Source: CF-118 sp035934385 (lineage in GTDB: Bacteria > Chloroflexota > Dormibacteria > Dormibacterales > Dormibacteraceae). Taken from it: a stretch of DNA of 64,000 bases. Shown here in pieces: positions 46,248 through 56,326 of this stretch. The stretch covers positions 1 through 64,000 of the forward strand of contig DASYXY010000015.1 in assembly GCA_035934385.1 (NCBI GenBank), written 5' to 3'. A program made the translations under genes and the position numbers. The first letter of the stretch is position 1; every line of letters begins with the position of its first letter. Under the pieces are notes generated by a model that saw only the letters and a list, made by a program, of their open reading frames with translations, did not search any database and was not told the origin of the DNA.

Positions 46248-48160
46248 TTGCGAACTCGCTGCTGACGCAGTTCGACCTGCACCTCTTCAACGAGGGCACG
46301 CACGCGCATCTCTACGAAAAGCTCGGCGCGCACCTGAGCGGCGACGGAGCGACCTTTGCGGTCTGGGCGCCCAACGCGGACAGCGTGAGCGTGATGGGCG
46401 ACTTCAACGGATGGAGCCGCACCGCGAACCAGCTGCAGGCGCGGGAGGCGTCGGGCATCTGGGAGGGTTTCGTCCCGGGCATCAAGCACGGCTCGCTGTA
46501 CAAGTACAACGTCCACTCGCGCGTCACCGGAGCCGGCGTCGAGAAGGCGGACCCTTACGCCAGCTTTGCGGAGCCGCCGCCGCGCCAGGCCTCGATCGTC
46601 TGGGACCTCGCGTACGACTGGCACGACCAATCGTGGATGGCCGAACGCCCGGTCTCGAACGGACGCAGCGCGCCATGGGCGGTGTACGAGATGCACCTCG
46701 GTTCGTGGATGCGCATGCCGGAGGAGCACAACCGCTGGCTGACCTACCGCGAGCTGGCGCCACGCCTCGCCGATTACTGCAAGCGGCTCGGCTTCACGCA
46801 CGTCGAGCTGATGCCGGTGATGGAGCATCCGCTGTACTCGTCCTGGGGCTACCAGGTGACCGGCTATTTCGCTCCGACCAGCCGCTACGGCACCCCGCAG
46901 GACTTCATGTTCCTGGTCGACCACCTCCACCAGAACGGCGTGGGCGTGGTGCTCGACTGGGTGCCCTCGCATTTCCCGGCTGACGAGTTCGGGCTGCAGC
47001 TGTTCGACGGCACGCACCTATACGAACACGCGGATCCGCGGCAGGGCGTTCACCCCGACTGGGGCAGCTCGATCTTCAACTACAGCCGCAACGAGGTGCG
47101 CGGTTTCCTCATCAGCAGCGCGATGTCGTGGTTGAACCGCTACCACATCGACGGTTTGCGCGTGGACGCCGTGGCGTCGATGCTGTACCTGGACTACTCG
47201 CGCAAGCCGGGCCAGTGGGTGCCCAACAAGTTCGGCGGTCGCGAGAACCTCGACGCCGTCGAGCTGCTGCGACGTTTCAACACCGAGGTCTACCAGGAGC
47301 AGCCTGACGTGCAAACCGTCGCTGAGGAGTCGACCGCGTGGCCGATGGTTTCGCGCCCGACCTACATTGGCGGCCTCGGCTTCGGCATGAAGTGGGACAT
47401 GGGCTGGATGCACGACTCGCTGGAGTACTTCGCCAAGGACCCGGTCTATCGCCGCTTCGAGCATCAACGCCTGACATTTCGAATGCTCTACGCGTGGTCG
47501 GAGAGCTACATGCTCCCGCTGTCACACGACGAAGTCGTGCACGGCAAGGGGTCGCTGCTGAACAAGATGCCAGGCGACGACTGGCAGAAGTTCGCGAACC
47601 TGCGGCTGCTGTTCGCATGGATGTACGCCCAGCCCGGAAAGAAGTTGATGTTCATGGGCGGCGAGTTCGGGCAGTGGCGCGAGTGGGACCACGACTCGAG
47701 CCTCGACTGGAACCTTCTCAACTTCCCCGAGCACGCGGGGTTGAGTCAATGGGTCGGCGATCTCAACCGGGTGCTGCGCACCGAGAAGGCCATGCACGAG
47801 CTGGATTTCGATCCAGCCGGCTTTGCGTGGATCGACTGCACCGACAGCGACAACAGCGTCGTCAGCCTCATCCGCCGCGCCGCCGATCAGGACGACCTGG
47901 TGATCGCCGCGTTCAACTTCACTCCCGTGCCGCGGCACAACTACCAGATCGGCGTGCCCTTCCCCGGTTTCTGGCGGGAGCTCCTGAACTCCGACTCGCC
48001 GAACTACGGAGGCAGCGGGCAGGGCAACCTCGGCGGAGTTGACGCGGCGCCGATCGGCCGCCACGGGCACCGGCACAGCGTCACGCTCACGCTTCCGCCT
48101 CTGGGCGCGCTGTTCCTCAAGCACCGCACGGAGCCCGCGAACGAACAGCCCGCCGAATAG
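46244..48160 (+). CDS. glgB: 1,4-alpha-glucan branching enzyme
   Basis: A GH13_9 branching enzyme of 638 residues. It contains one CBM48 module (VWAPNADSVSVMGDFNGW, about residues 38-55) and the catalytic barrel with GLRVDAVASMLYLDY (nucleophile Asp308), VAEEST (acid Glu361) and LSHDEVVHGKGS. It lacks the extra N-terminal module that makes many actinobacterial GlgB proteins about 730 residues long. It adds alpha-1,6 branches to the glucan built by GlgE. The ATG at 46244 overlaps the treS-mak stop (ATGA). Confidence 0.96.
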
Positions 48161-48191
48161 CACGCCGCCTGCCCGGCAGCACTACAACCAG

Positions 48192-48806
48192 CTGGCCGGG
48201 CAGAGCACCGAGCGACTGGCCGGCATCAGCGACGGCATCTTCGCGGTGGCCATGACGTTGCTCGTGCTGACCCTGGCGGTGCCCACCGCGGAAAAGGTCA
48301 GGTCTGAGTCAGACCTGGCGACGGCCCTGGTCCAGCTCCTGCCGAGCGTGCTGACCTATACGATGAGCTTCCTCACCGCCGGCATCTTCTGGGTCGGACA
48401 GCAGACGCAAATCAGCCAGCTCGAGCGGACCGACCGCAACCTCACGTGGATCGGGCTCGGGTTTCTCTTCGCGGTCACGCTGCTTCCGTTCTCGACGCAG
48501 CTCCTTGCGCACTTCATCCAGCTGAGGTTGGCGCTGGTGATTTACTGGCTGAACATCGTCATGCTGGGCTTCGTCCTCCTGGCCGGTGCTCAGTACGCCT
48601 ATCGCAAGCATTACTTCCGAGGCGACGACGCCGAGCAGCGTCACACGATGAGCCTCTTGCGCCGCCGTATCTTCGTGGCCCAGGCGCTGTACGCGGCGGC
48701 GACCGCGCTTTGCCCGATCAACACCTACGTGAGCATCGTGCTCATCGTGCTGATCCAGCTCAACTACGTGCTCGCGCCGCAGATCCCGATCCTGCGCCAC
48801 CTCTGA
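48192..48806 (+). CDS. TMEM175-family potassium channel-like membrane protein, probable CTG start
   Basis: A protein of about 204 residues with six membrane helices, the single-repeat bacterial form. The family motif in helix 1, (R/K)LxxxSDxxFAxxxT, is seen as RLAGISDGIFAVAMT. Bacterial homologues assemble as tetrameric K+-permeable channels. Between the glgB stop and this motif the frame has no ATG, GTG or TTG; CTG at 48192 (or 48216) is the only start-like codon. The next ATG lies inside helix 1. No clear Shine-Dalgarno is seen, so the exact start is open. Transcription may continue from the glg operon, 31 bp upstream. Confidence 0.75.
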   Translation: MAGQSTERLAGISDGIFAVAMTLLVLTLAVPTAEKVRSESDLATALVQLLPSVLTYTMSFLTAGIFWVGQQTQISQLERTDRNLTWIGLGFLFAVTLLPFSTQLLAHFIQLRLALVIYWLNIVMLGFVLLAGAQYAYRKHYFRGDDAEQRHTMSLLRRRIFVAQALYAAATALCPINTYVSIVLIVLIQLNYVLAPQIPILRHL

Positions 48807-48814
48807 CCGACGCT

Positions 48815-48872
48815 CGAGTGCCGGCACTGGGCTGTCAGTTGCGCGCATTCGGGGTGCGAGTGCCGGCACTCG
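48815..48872. repeat. Two copies of a palindromic 14-16-bp element in a convergent spacer
   Basis: CGAGTGCCGGCACT occurs at 48815-48828 and again at 48857-48870. The second copy extends to the perfect 16-bp palindrome CGAGTGCCGGCACTCG; the first is palindromic over AGTGCCGGCACT. They lie between the stops of the channel gene and the GH15 gene and may be repeat elements or bidirectional terminator stems. Confidence 0.65.
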
Positions 48873-48878
48873 GCAGGG

Positions 48879-50915
48879 TCAGGGGGCTGGTGAGGGGGTC
48901 ACTCCGGTGAACTGCTGCGACTGGCCCGCCTCGGCGCGGATCACGTGCATGACCGCGTTGATCAGGGCCAGGTGGGAGAACGCTTGCGGGAAGTTGCCGA
49001 GGTGGCGGCCGCTGCGTGGGTCGATCTCTTCCGCGTACAGCTGCAGCGGGCTGGCGTAGGACAGCAGCTTCTCGCACAGCTCCCGCGCGCGGGTGATCTC
49101 GCCGATCTCCGCCAGCGCCGACACCAGCCAGAAGGAGCAGATCGTGAACGTGCCCTCCTCGCCCGACAGCCCGTCATCGGTCTCGGTGGTGCGGTAGCGG
49201 AGCACCATCCCGTCGACGGTGAGCTCGTCGGCGATGGCCAGCACGGTGGCGCGGACGCGCGGGTCGTCCGGCGGCAGGAAGCGCACCAGCGGAATCAGCA
49301 GCACGGACGCGTCCAGGGCCGTCGTGCCGTAGTGCTGCACGAACACGCCGCGCTTGTCGATGCCGTTCGTGCAGATGTCCCACTTGATCTCGTCCGCGGC
49401 GGTCTGCCAGCGCTCGGCCAGGACGCGGTCGCCGTGCAGCTCCGCGAGCCTGGCGCCTCGCTCGCATGCAACCCAGCACATCAGCTTCGACGAGACGAAG
49501 TGCTGCGGCTCGCCGCGCACCTCCCAGATGCCGCGGTCGGGCTTCTTCCAGTTCTCGATCGCCGACTCGACGGCTTTCTTCAGGATCGGCCAGACGACCT
49601 CCGGCATGTAGTCGCGCGACTTCGTGTGCAGGTAGACGGAGTCGAGCACCGCGCCCCACACGTCGTGCTGCTTTTGCGCATAAGCGGCGTTGCCGACGCG
49701 CACAGGAGTCGAGGCTTCGTAGCCACCGAGGTGGTCGAGCGTGCCTTCACTCAGCTCGCGTTCGCCGCCGATGCCGTACATGATCTGGAGGTCCTGCTTC
49801 TCGGCGGCGACGTCGGCGATGAAGTAGAAGAAATCGTTCGCCTCGCGGTCGAAGCCCAGCGTGTAGAGGCCCCACAGCATGAAGGTCCCGTCACGGATCC
49901 ACGTGTAGCGGTAGTCCCAGTTCCGCTCTCCGCCGATGGTCTCGGGCAGCGACGTCGTGGGCGCCGCGAGCAGGGCGCCCGTTGGGCTGTACGTCAGCCC
50001 CTTCAGCGTCAGCGCGCTGCGCTGCAGGTAGCTCTGCCACGGGTGCTCAGGGAACTCGCCGTGGTTGATCCACTCGCGCCAGTAATCGGCGGTTCGCTCG
50101 ATGCGCTGAAACGCCTCGTCGACGTCCGCCGGCGGTGGATGCTCCGCCCAGAACTCCTTGCCCGCCGAGTACTGCGAGCGCGGCCACGCCAGTGCTGCAT
50201 ACGCCCGCTCGCCCTGGCGCAGGGTCGTGCTCGCGTGGGCTCCCGGGCCCTCGAAGCCGACGCGCAGGTCGGTGACCAGGCGCAGCGGAATGTCGCCGTT
50301 CCCGCCAGTCGCGATCGCCTCGCCGTAGCCAGGGCTCGAGTACTCCCACTTCGCCGCCGTCCGCCCGTAGTCGAAGGCTGGCTGGCAGTCGAGGCTCAGG
50401 TCGACGCTGCCCACAACGCACTTGGCCGTGCGCAGGAGGATGTGCTCGGCCTCGTAGTCGGTGGGCGGCCGGCGGTGCGTGCCCGACCGGCGCTGGCCGT
50501 GATACCAGGGTCCGATGCACAGCGCGTCGCGGACGATAAGCCAGCCTGTGCGTGTCCGCCACGTGGTCTCGATGACGAGCGTGCCCGGCAGGTAGCGGCG
50601 TCCCGCGGGCACGCTGATGCCCGCTGGGCCGAAGCGGAAGTTGCCGGCGCCGCGGTCGAGGATCGACGCGAAGACGCTCGGGCTGTCCGGACGCGGCAGG
50701 CACATCCACTCCACGCGCCCGCTTGGCGCCACGAGGCAGTTCGCCTCGCAGTCGGAGAGGAATGCGTACTCGGCGATGGGCGGGAACGAGCTCGCGATCT
50801 TGATCGGCGCCGGCCCTGGAGCCGGCACCTCGTCCGGCAAATCCGGAAGCCCGTCGCCGTCCGTCGCAGGCCCGGTCGTGGGCCTGAGATCCTTCTCGCC
50901 TGTCTTGCGTTCCAC
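48879..50915 (-). CDS. Glycoside hydrolase family 15 protein (glucoamylase/trehalase-like)
   Basis: A 678-residue GH15 enzyme. It has an N-terminal beta-sandwich domain (about residues 40-290; ANCLVAPSGRVEWMCLPRPDSPSVF) and an (alpha/alpha)6 catalytic domain with ETIGGERNWDYRYTWIRDG near 320 and EEGTFTICSFWLV near 595, regions that carry the two catalytic Glu in the family. No signal peptide is present, so it acts in the cytosol. Actinobacterial intracellular GH15 proteins of this form include trehalases; in this setting it could hydrolyse trehalose or imported alpha-glucosides. ATG 50915. It is last in the leftward series that begins with LacI. Confidence 0.85.
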   Translation of the reverse strand: MERKTGEKDLRPTTGPATDGDGLPDLPDEVPAPGPAPIKIASSFPPIAEYAFLSDCEANCLVAPSGRVEWMCLPRPDSPSVFASILDRGAGNFRFGPAGISVPAGRRYLPGTLVIETTWRTRTGWLIVRDALCIGPWYHGQRRSGTHRRPPTDYEAEHILLRTAKCVVGSVDLSLDCQPAFDYGRTAAKWEYSSPGYGEAIATGGNGDIPLRLVTDLRVGFEGPGAHASTTLRQGERAYAALAWPRSQYSAGKEFWAEHPPPADVDEAFQRIERTADYWREWINHGEFPEHPWQSYLQRSALTLKGLTYSPTGALLAAPTTSLPETIGGERNWDYRYTWIRDGTFMLWGLYTLGFDREANDFFYFIADVAAEKQDLQIMYGIGGERELSEGTLDHLGGYEASTPVRVGNAAYAQKQHDVWGAVLDSVYLHTKSRDYMPEVVWPILKKAVESAIENWKKPDRGIWEVRGEPQHFVSSKLMCWVACERGARLAELHGDRVLAERWQTAADEIKWDICTNGIDKRGVFVQHYGTTALDASVLLIPLVRFLPPDDPRVRATVLAIADELTVDGMVLRYRTTETDDGLSGEEGTFTICSFWLVSALAEIGEITRARELCEKLLSYASPLQLYAEEIDPRSGRHLGNFPQAFSHLALINAVMHVIRAEAGQSQQFTGVTPSPAP

Positions 50916-50968
50916 TGCTGCGCCTTACCCCAGGGCGCACAGCATAGGCGCGAGTACCCGGACCTGGT

Positions 50969-51856
50969 TCACTCCGGCAACTGGATCGAGTGCCGCCGCT
51001 GCCACCACCTGCGAGCCTCCTCGTCGAGCAACAGCCAGTTGATCGCCGGCTGTGGCCCGGACGGCTTGCCTTCCTTGCTCAGCGCCAGCCACCGCCGCGT
51101 GATCTCCACGTACAGGTCCGCCTCCGTCCAGCCCGGCATCTGCTTCAAAACGTCGTGGCGCCGGATGATGTCGGCGATCGGGCGGTAAACGGTGTCGTAC
51201 CAGCTTGCCGCCGCCTCGGCCAGAGGCACCGGACGGCCGCGCTCGAGGCCGAGGAAGTACTGGTGGCCGAGGATGTGCTTCAGCAGGTCGTCGTAGCGGC
51301 CGAGCCGCGAGCATTCGAGCCTCGCCTCCGGCCGCACCCTGTCGAGCTGCGTCGCCTCCAGGAAGCGCGCGTACTCGGCGGCGCGCAGCAGCGCAGCGGT
51401 GTCGACGTCGGTGCCCAGCGGCGCGCGGGTTTTGACGTCGACGACGCGCGCGGTGATCGTGGGCCGGCCCAGGCTTCGCGCCACCGACACGCGGTGGTGG
51501 CCGTCGATCACGTAGTAGCCGTCGCCGACCTTGTAAACGTCGATGGGCGGCAGCTCGGCACCCTCGACCATCTCGCGATAGATGCGCGTCCACCGGTCGC
51601 GGAGGCGCGGGGTCGTGGGCAGAAAAGCAGGGTCGAAATCCTCGGCCTTGGCCGTCGACGCCGCAGAGCCGACGATCCGGTCGACCGAAATCTCCTGGAT
51701 GCCGCCGTAGGAGCGACCCTCGGCTCCGGCCGCCTCCAGCACGTCTTCGATCGACGCGAGCCGCCGCGCGCGGCGCGTCAGCGATGCGCTGAGCGACCTC
51801 CGGAACGCTTTGAAGCGTGCGGCATCGAAGTCCTCACCGGCCCGGATCGTTTCCAA
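50969..51856 (-). CDS. ParB-like N-terminal domain protein with DUF4032-like C-terminus
   Basis: A 295-residue soluble protein. Residues about 50-140 form a ParB/Srx-type domain with the nucleotide-binding motif YYVIDGHHRVSVAR (about 114-127). The C-terminal part (about 190-280) resembles DUF4032, with AASWYDTVYRPI, the MPGWTEADLYVEITRRW segment and a final RRW. It is not a chromosome-partition ParB: it lacks the central HTH and has no parA. ParB-fold domains can bind CTP or act as kinases (sulfiredoxin, SerK). It follows the MsmK-type ATPase after 9 bp and so is probably made with the sugar transporter. Confidence 0.65.
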   Translation of the reverse strand: METIRAGEDFDAARFKAFRRSLSASLTRRARRLASIEDVLEAAGAEGRSYGGIQEISVDRIVGSAASTAKAEDFDPAFLPTTPRLRDRWTRIYREMVEGAELPPIDVYKVGDGYYVIDGHHRVSVARSLGRPTITARVVDVKTRAPLGTDVDTAALLRAAEYARFLEATQLDRVRPEARLECSRLGRYDDLLKHILGHQYFLGLERGRPVPLAEAAASWYDTVYRPIADIIRRHDVLKQMPGWTEADLYVEITRRWLALSKEGKPSGPQPAINWLLLDEEARRWWQRRHSIQLPE

Positions 51857-51865
51857 ACGTGCGGA

Positions 51866-52924
<1,059 letters not shown>

Positions 52925-52930
52925 CGCTCT

Positions 52931-53863
52931 TTACCCCTTCACCGAGCCGGCGAGAATGCCGCGCACGAAATACCGCTGGAGGCTGAGGAACACGATGAGC
53001 GGCACGACCATCGAGAAGAAGGCCGCCGACGTGAGCAGGTTGGAGCCCTGGCCGAGCGAGGTCGTGAGGTCGGCCAGGTTGACGGTCAGTGGCGCCACCT
53101 CAGGGGCGCCGCCGACGTAGATGAGCGCGACCAGCAGGTCGTTCCAGACCCACAGGAACTGGAAGATCACCAGGGAGGCGATCGCCGGAACGGATAGCGG
53201 AAGGATGATTCTGAAGAAGACGGTCAGCGTGCCCGCGCCGTCGATCTCGGCCGATTCGAACAGGTCGCTCGGCAGCGCTCGGAAGAAGTTCGCGAGCAGG
53301 TAGATCGAGAACGGCAGACCGTAGCCGGCGTGGGCGAGCCACAGTGGGACCCACGGCAGGCCGGGAATGCCGGTCGCCTCGAGGTTGCTCGTCGTCCAGT
53401 GCAGCTGGTTGACGTAGAAGCTCAGCACTGGGATGAAGGTCAGCTGCAGCGGCACAGCCAGCAGCCCGACCAGGGCGAGGAAGATCCAGTTGCGCGCGGG
53501 AAACTTCATCCACGCAAACGCGTAGGCGGCGAAGGCGCCGATGGTGACCGGGATCACCGTCGCCGGGATCGAGACCATGAAGCTGTTGAAGAAGGCCTGG
53601 CCCAGGTTGCTCTGCGCGAGCACATCGGTGTAGTTCTGGAACGTGAACTGGAGCGGCGTGAGAACCGTCCACCATCCGCTTGTCTTGGTCAGGGCGAACG
53701 GCCGGAACGAGCTGACCAGCAAGCCGATCGTGGGCAGCGTCCACCCTACAGTCAGGCCGATGACGACGATGTGCAGGATGTAGCGCTGGAGAAGCTGCGA
53801 GATCCAACCGGGCGAGAAGCGGGCGGCGACGGCGCTGGGCTGGGCGGCGGCTGCGACGGTCAT
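52931..53863 (-). CDS. Carbohydrate ABC transporter permease (MalG type)
   Basis: A six-helix permease of 310 residues. The EAA coupling loop reads FRALPSDLFESAEIDGAGTLTVFFRIILP in this region (about residues 190-218), which contacts the ATPase. The N-terminus has an Ala-rich leader before helix 1. It pairs with the MalF-type permease; their frames overlap by 4 bp (ATGA on the minus strand at 53860-53863), and the ATPase follows after 6 bp. Confidence 0.94.
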   Translation of the reverse strand: MTVAAAAQPSAVAARFSPGWISQLLQRYILHIVVIGLTVGWTLPTIGLLVSSFRPFALTKTSGWWTVLTPLQFTFQNYTDVLAQSNLGQAFFNSFMVSIPATVIPVTIGAFAAYAFAWMKFPARNWIFLALVGLLAVPLQLTFIPVLSFYVNQLHWTTSNLEATGIPGLPWVPLWLAHAGYGLPFSIYLLANFFRALPSDLFESAEIDGAGTLTVFFRIILPLSVPAIASLVIFQFLWVWNDLLVALIYVGGAPEVAPLTVNLADLTTSLGQGSNLLTSAAFFSMVVPLIVFLSLQRYFVRGILAGSVKG

Positions 53864-54876
53864 CGGCGTGCCTCCACTGCGCGGAACTGTCTCAGGTTGA
53901 AGATCAGCACCGGTACCACCGCGATCAGCAGGATCACCGCCACTGCACTCGCGTGCCCGTTGTTGCCCGCGGTGTACAGCTGGTGATACATGCGGAATGC
54001 CAGCACGTCGGTGTTGTAGTTGCCGGAGGTCATCACGTAGACCACGTCAAAGGCCTTGAGGGCGAAGATCACCAGAGTGGTGCCGACCACCACGATGGTC
54101 GGCATCATCAGCGGGAAGATCACCCGCTGGAATACCGTGAACTCGCCGGCGCCGTCGACGCGGGCCGCCTCCAGCAGCTCGCCTGGGATGCCTTTCAGGG
54201 CTGCCGACAGGATGACCATGGCAAAGCCCGTGATGCCCCATATGGCGGCGCCAATGAGCGCCAGGTTGTTGAGCAGGTTGAAATTCTCACTGGGCCACTG
54301 ATCCTGCAGCCACACCACGGGATCGTGATGGAAGAACGTCACGATCGCGTTCAGCGTGCCGATCTGGGTCTCGCCGGGCGGGGCGTACGAGTACATGAAG
54401 ATCCAGATGATTCCCAACGCCACCGAGGAGATGGCCATGGGCATGAAGATCAGCGACTTGACCGCGCTCTCATAACGGACTCGGTCGAACAGGACCGCGA
54501 GGACGAGGCCGAACGCGAGCGTGAAGAGCGTGTAGAAGATCAGCCAGAAGATGACGTTGTTGCGGATGGCGATCCAGGCGCCACCCGTCGGGAAGTCCGC
54601 GAACTGCGAGGCGTAGTTGTTGAAGCCGACCCATACGCCCTCATTGTTCTGGAAGCTCTGCTGGATCGTGCCGAGGGCCGGCAGCAGCAGGTAGCCCGTG
54701 ACCAGGATGAGCGCAGGCCCGACCCAGATCCAGGGCCTGACCTGCGGCCGGTTCTTGTCAGGAAGCCGGCGCACCAGGAACTCGCCGCCCACGATGTAGG
54801 CGGCGAGTATCGCTGGCACACCGAGAATGACCACAAGGAGCGTCGGGATGTCCTGCAGCAGAACGCTGAAGTCCAC
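53860..54876 (-). CDS. Carbohydrate ABC transporter permease (MalF type)
   Basis: A 338-residue permease with about seven to eight helices. The EAA loop is LKGIPGELLEAARVDGAGEFTVFQRVIFPLM at about residues 225-255. The N-terminal hydrophobic segment (TLLVVILGVPAILAAYIVGG) adds a helix ahead of the six core helices, common in this subfamily. The ATG at 54876 lies 20 bp after the binding-protein stop and has an AGGAGATAAGAGAG-type Shine-Dalgarno. It overlaps the MalG-type gene. Confidence 0.93.
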   Translation of the reverse strand: MDFSVLLQDIPTLLVVILGVPAILAAYIVGGEFLVRRLPDKNRPQVRPWIWVGPALILVTGYLLLPALGTIQQSFQNNEGVWVGFNNYASQFADFPTGGAWIAIRNNVIFWLIFYTLFTLAFGLVLAVLFDRVRYESAVKSLIFMPMAISSVALGIIWIFMYSYAPPGETQIGTLNAIVTFFHHDPVVWLQDQWPSENFNLLNNLALIGAAIWGITGFAMVILSAALKGIPGELLEAARVDGAGEFTVFQRVIFPLMMPTIVVVGTTLVIFALKAFDVVYVMTSGNYNTDVLAFRMYHQLYTAGNNGHASAVAVILLIAVVPVLIFNLRQFRAVEARR

Positions 54877-54896
54877 TCTCTTATCTCCTTATGTCA

Positions 54897-56192
54897 TCAA
54901 GCCGCTGCGTAAGCCGTTGATTGTGTCTTATCCAGGTCGGCCAGGATCGAGTCCAGGTCGCTCTGGTTGCCGATGAACTTGAGGAGGCCCTTCCAGGCCG
55001 CGGTCCTCATGTCTGCCGGCATGTTGTCGGTAGCGTCGTACTTGGCGATCTGAGTGTTGACCAGGATCTGGGCGCTCAGCTTCGACAGCGGGTCGGGGTA
55101 GTCGTCAAGGCTGACGTTCTTGTTGACGGCGAGCTTGCCGCCCCGCTTGACCCAGATGTCCTGGGCTTGCGCAGTCGTCAGGTACTTGATCAGCTGCCGG
55201 GCCTGGGGCGTGTCGTTGAACATCGACCACGAGTCGCCCGCGACCACGTGCGCGCCAGAGAAAGAGGTGTTGATGTCCGGAAGCGGGAAGAACGTGAAGT
55301 CGGTGCCGGCCTGAAGTGAAGGCACGGCGCTCGTGAAGAACGTCGTGATGAACGACGCCTGGTTCAGCATGTAGCACTTCGGCGGGCTGGCGAACATCGG
55401 GGTGCCGACGTCGCCGAACTGCGTCGCGAGGATGTTGTTCTTGCCGCCATAAACGTTGCTGTCGTTTGGTCCAAGGATGGTGCCGAACGTCTGCCACGCC
55501 GACTTGATCTCTGAAGACGTCCACTTCTGCTTACCGGCGACCCAGTTGTCGTACACGCTGGGCCCGGCCTGGCTGAGAACGATCTCCTTGAGCCAGTCAC
55601 TGGCGGGCCAACCGTCGGCCGCGCCACCGCTTGCCACCGCGATACACCACGGTGGAGTTCCGCTGCTCTTGATGGTGCTCTGCAGCGCCATCAGGTCGTC
55701 CCACGTCTTGGGCACCGTGTAGTTCTTGGACGAGAAGTTCTTCGGGTCGTACCAGATGAGGCCCTTGACCGCGGCCCACGAGAAGATCTGGTAAAGCTTG
55801 CCGTCGTTCAGCGGCTCACCGAGCTTGATCCAGCCTGCCGAGGTGCTGGATGAAAGCGCGCTCATGTCCACCGCGTCGTTGAGCGGTCTCACCTTGCCCT
55901 GCTGCGCAAACTGCGTCAGCAACGATGGGCTGGGCGCGGCCGCGAGGTCCGGCGCGTTGCCGGCCGCCACGCGGGTCCTGAGGATGGCGTCCTCGTCGCG
56001 CGTGGACTCGTACTGGACCGTGATTCCCGTCTGAGCCTCGAAGGGCGCGAGCACGGCCATGAACGAGGCCTGCTCCTGGCCAGACCAGACGGCGATGACC
56101 TTGACCGATCCCGCGTTGGCCGATGACGACGTGCCGCACGCGACAGCCACGAGGATCGCGCCAAGCACTGGGACCAGGGCACGTACTCTCAT
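54897..56192 (-). CDS. Extracellular sugar-binding lipoprotein (MalE type)
   Basis: An SBP_bac_1 family binding protein of 431 residues. The signal sequence ends at VAVACG (Cys19), followed by a Ser-rich spacer and a domain with KVIAVWSGQEQASFMAVL at the start, consistent with oligosaccharide- or glycoside-binding proteins. The ATG at 56192 is preferred over the longer frame to 56270 because it sits directly at the signal peptide and follows a GGGGGA sequence. It is the first transporter gene after LacI on the same strand (134-bp gap without an obvious second operator). The ligand is not defined; the GH15 and GH1/GH2 genes nearby favour an oligosaccharide. Confidence 0.92.
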   Translation of the reverse strand: MRVRALVPVLGAILVAVACGTSSSANAGSVKVIAVWSGQEQASFMAVLAPFEAQTGITVQYESTRDEDAILRTRVAAGNAPDLAAAPSPSLLTQFAQQGKVRPLNDAVDMSALSSSTSAGWIKLGEPLNDGKLYQIFSWAAVKGLIWYDPKNFSSKNYTVPKTWDDLMALQSTIKSSGTPPWCIAVASGGAADGWPASDWLKEIVLSQAGPSVYDNWVAGKQKWTSSEIKSAWQTFGTILGPNDSNVYGGKNNILATQFGDVGTPMFASPPKCYMLNQASFITTFFTSAVPSLQAGTDFTFFPLPDINTSFSGAHVVAGDSWSMFNDTPQARQLIKYLTTAQAQDIWVKRGGKLAVNKNVSLDDYPDPLSKLSAQILVNTQIAKYDATDNMPADMRTAAWKGLLKFIGNQSDLDSILADLDKTQSTAYAAA

Positions 56193-56326
56193 AGTCAAAT
56201 CCCCCACTTTCGGGCGAGCGGTTGCTCCCCCGTACACCGGTCCGATCGAAATTCCATTCTGATAGCCCACTCTCCTTTTGGCAAATCGGCTTGCTTGGAA
56301 GGATTCACGCTACGCGTTCTTCCCGA

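Noticed and set aside
48945..51188. 747-codon open frame on the plus strand opposite GH15 and the ParB-like gene
   Set aside because: It spans two well-supported minus-strand genes and shows no domain signature.
56193..56326. Operator search before the sugar-binding protein gene
   Set aside because: No palindrome comparable to the one upstream of LacI could be found in this gap.
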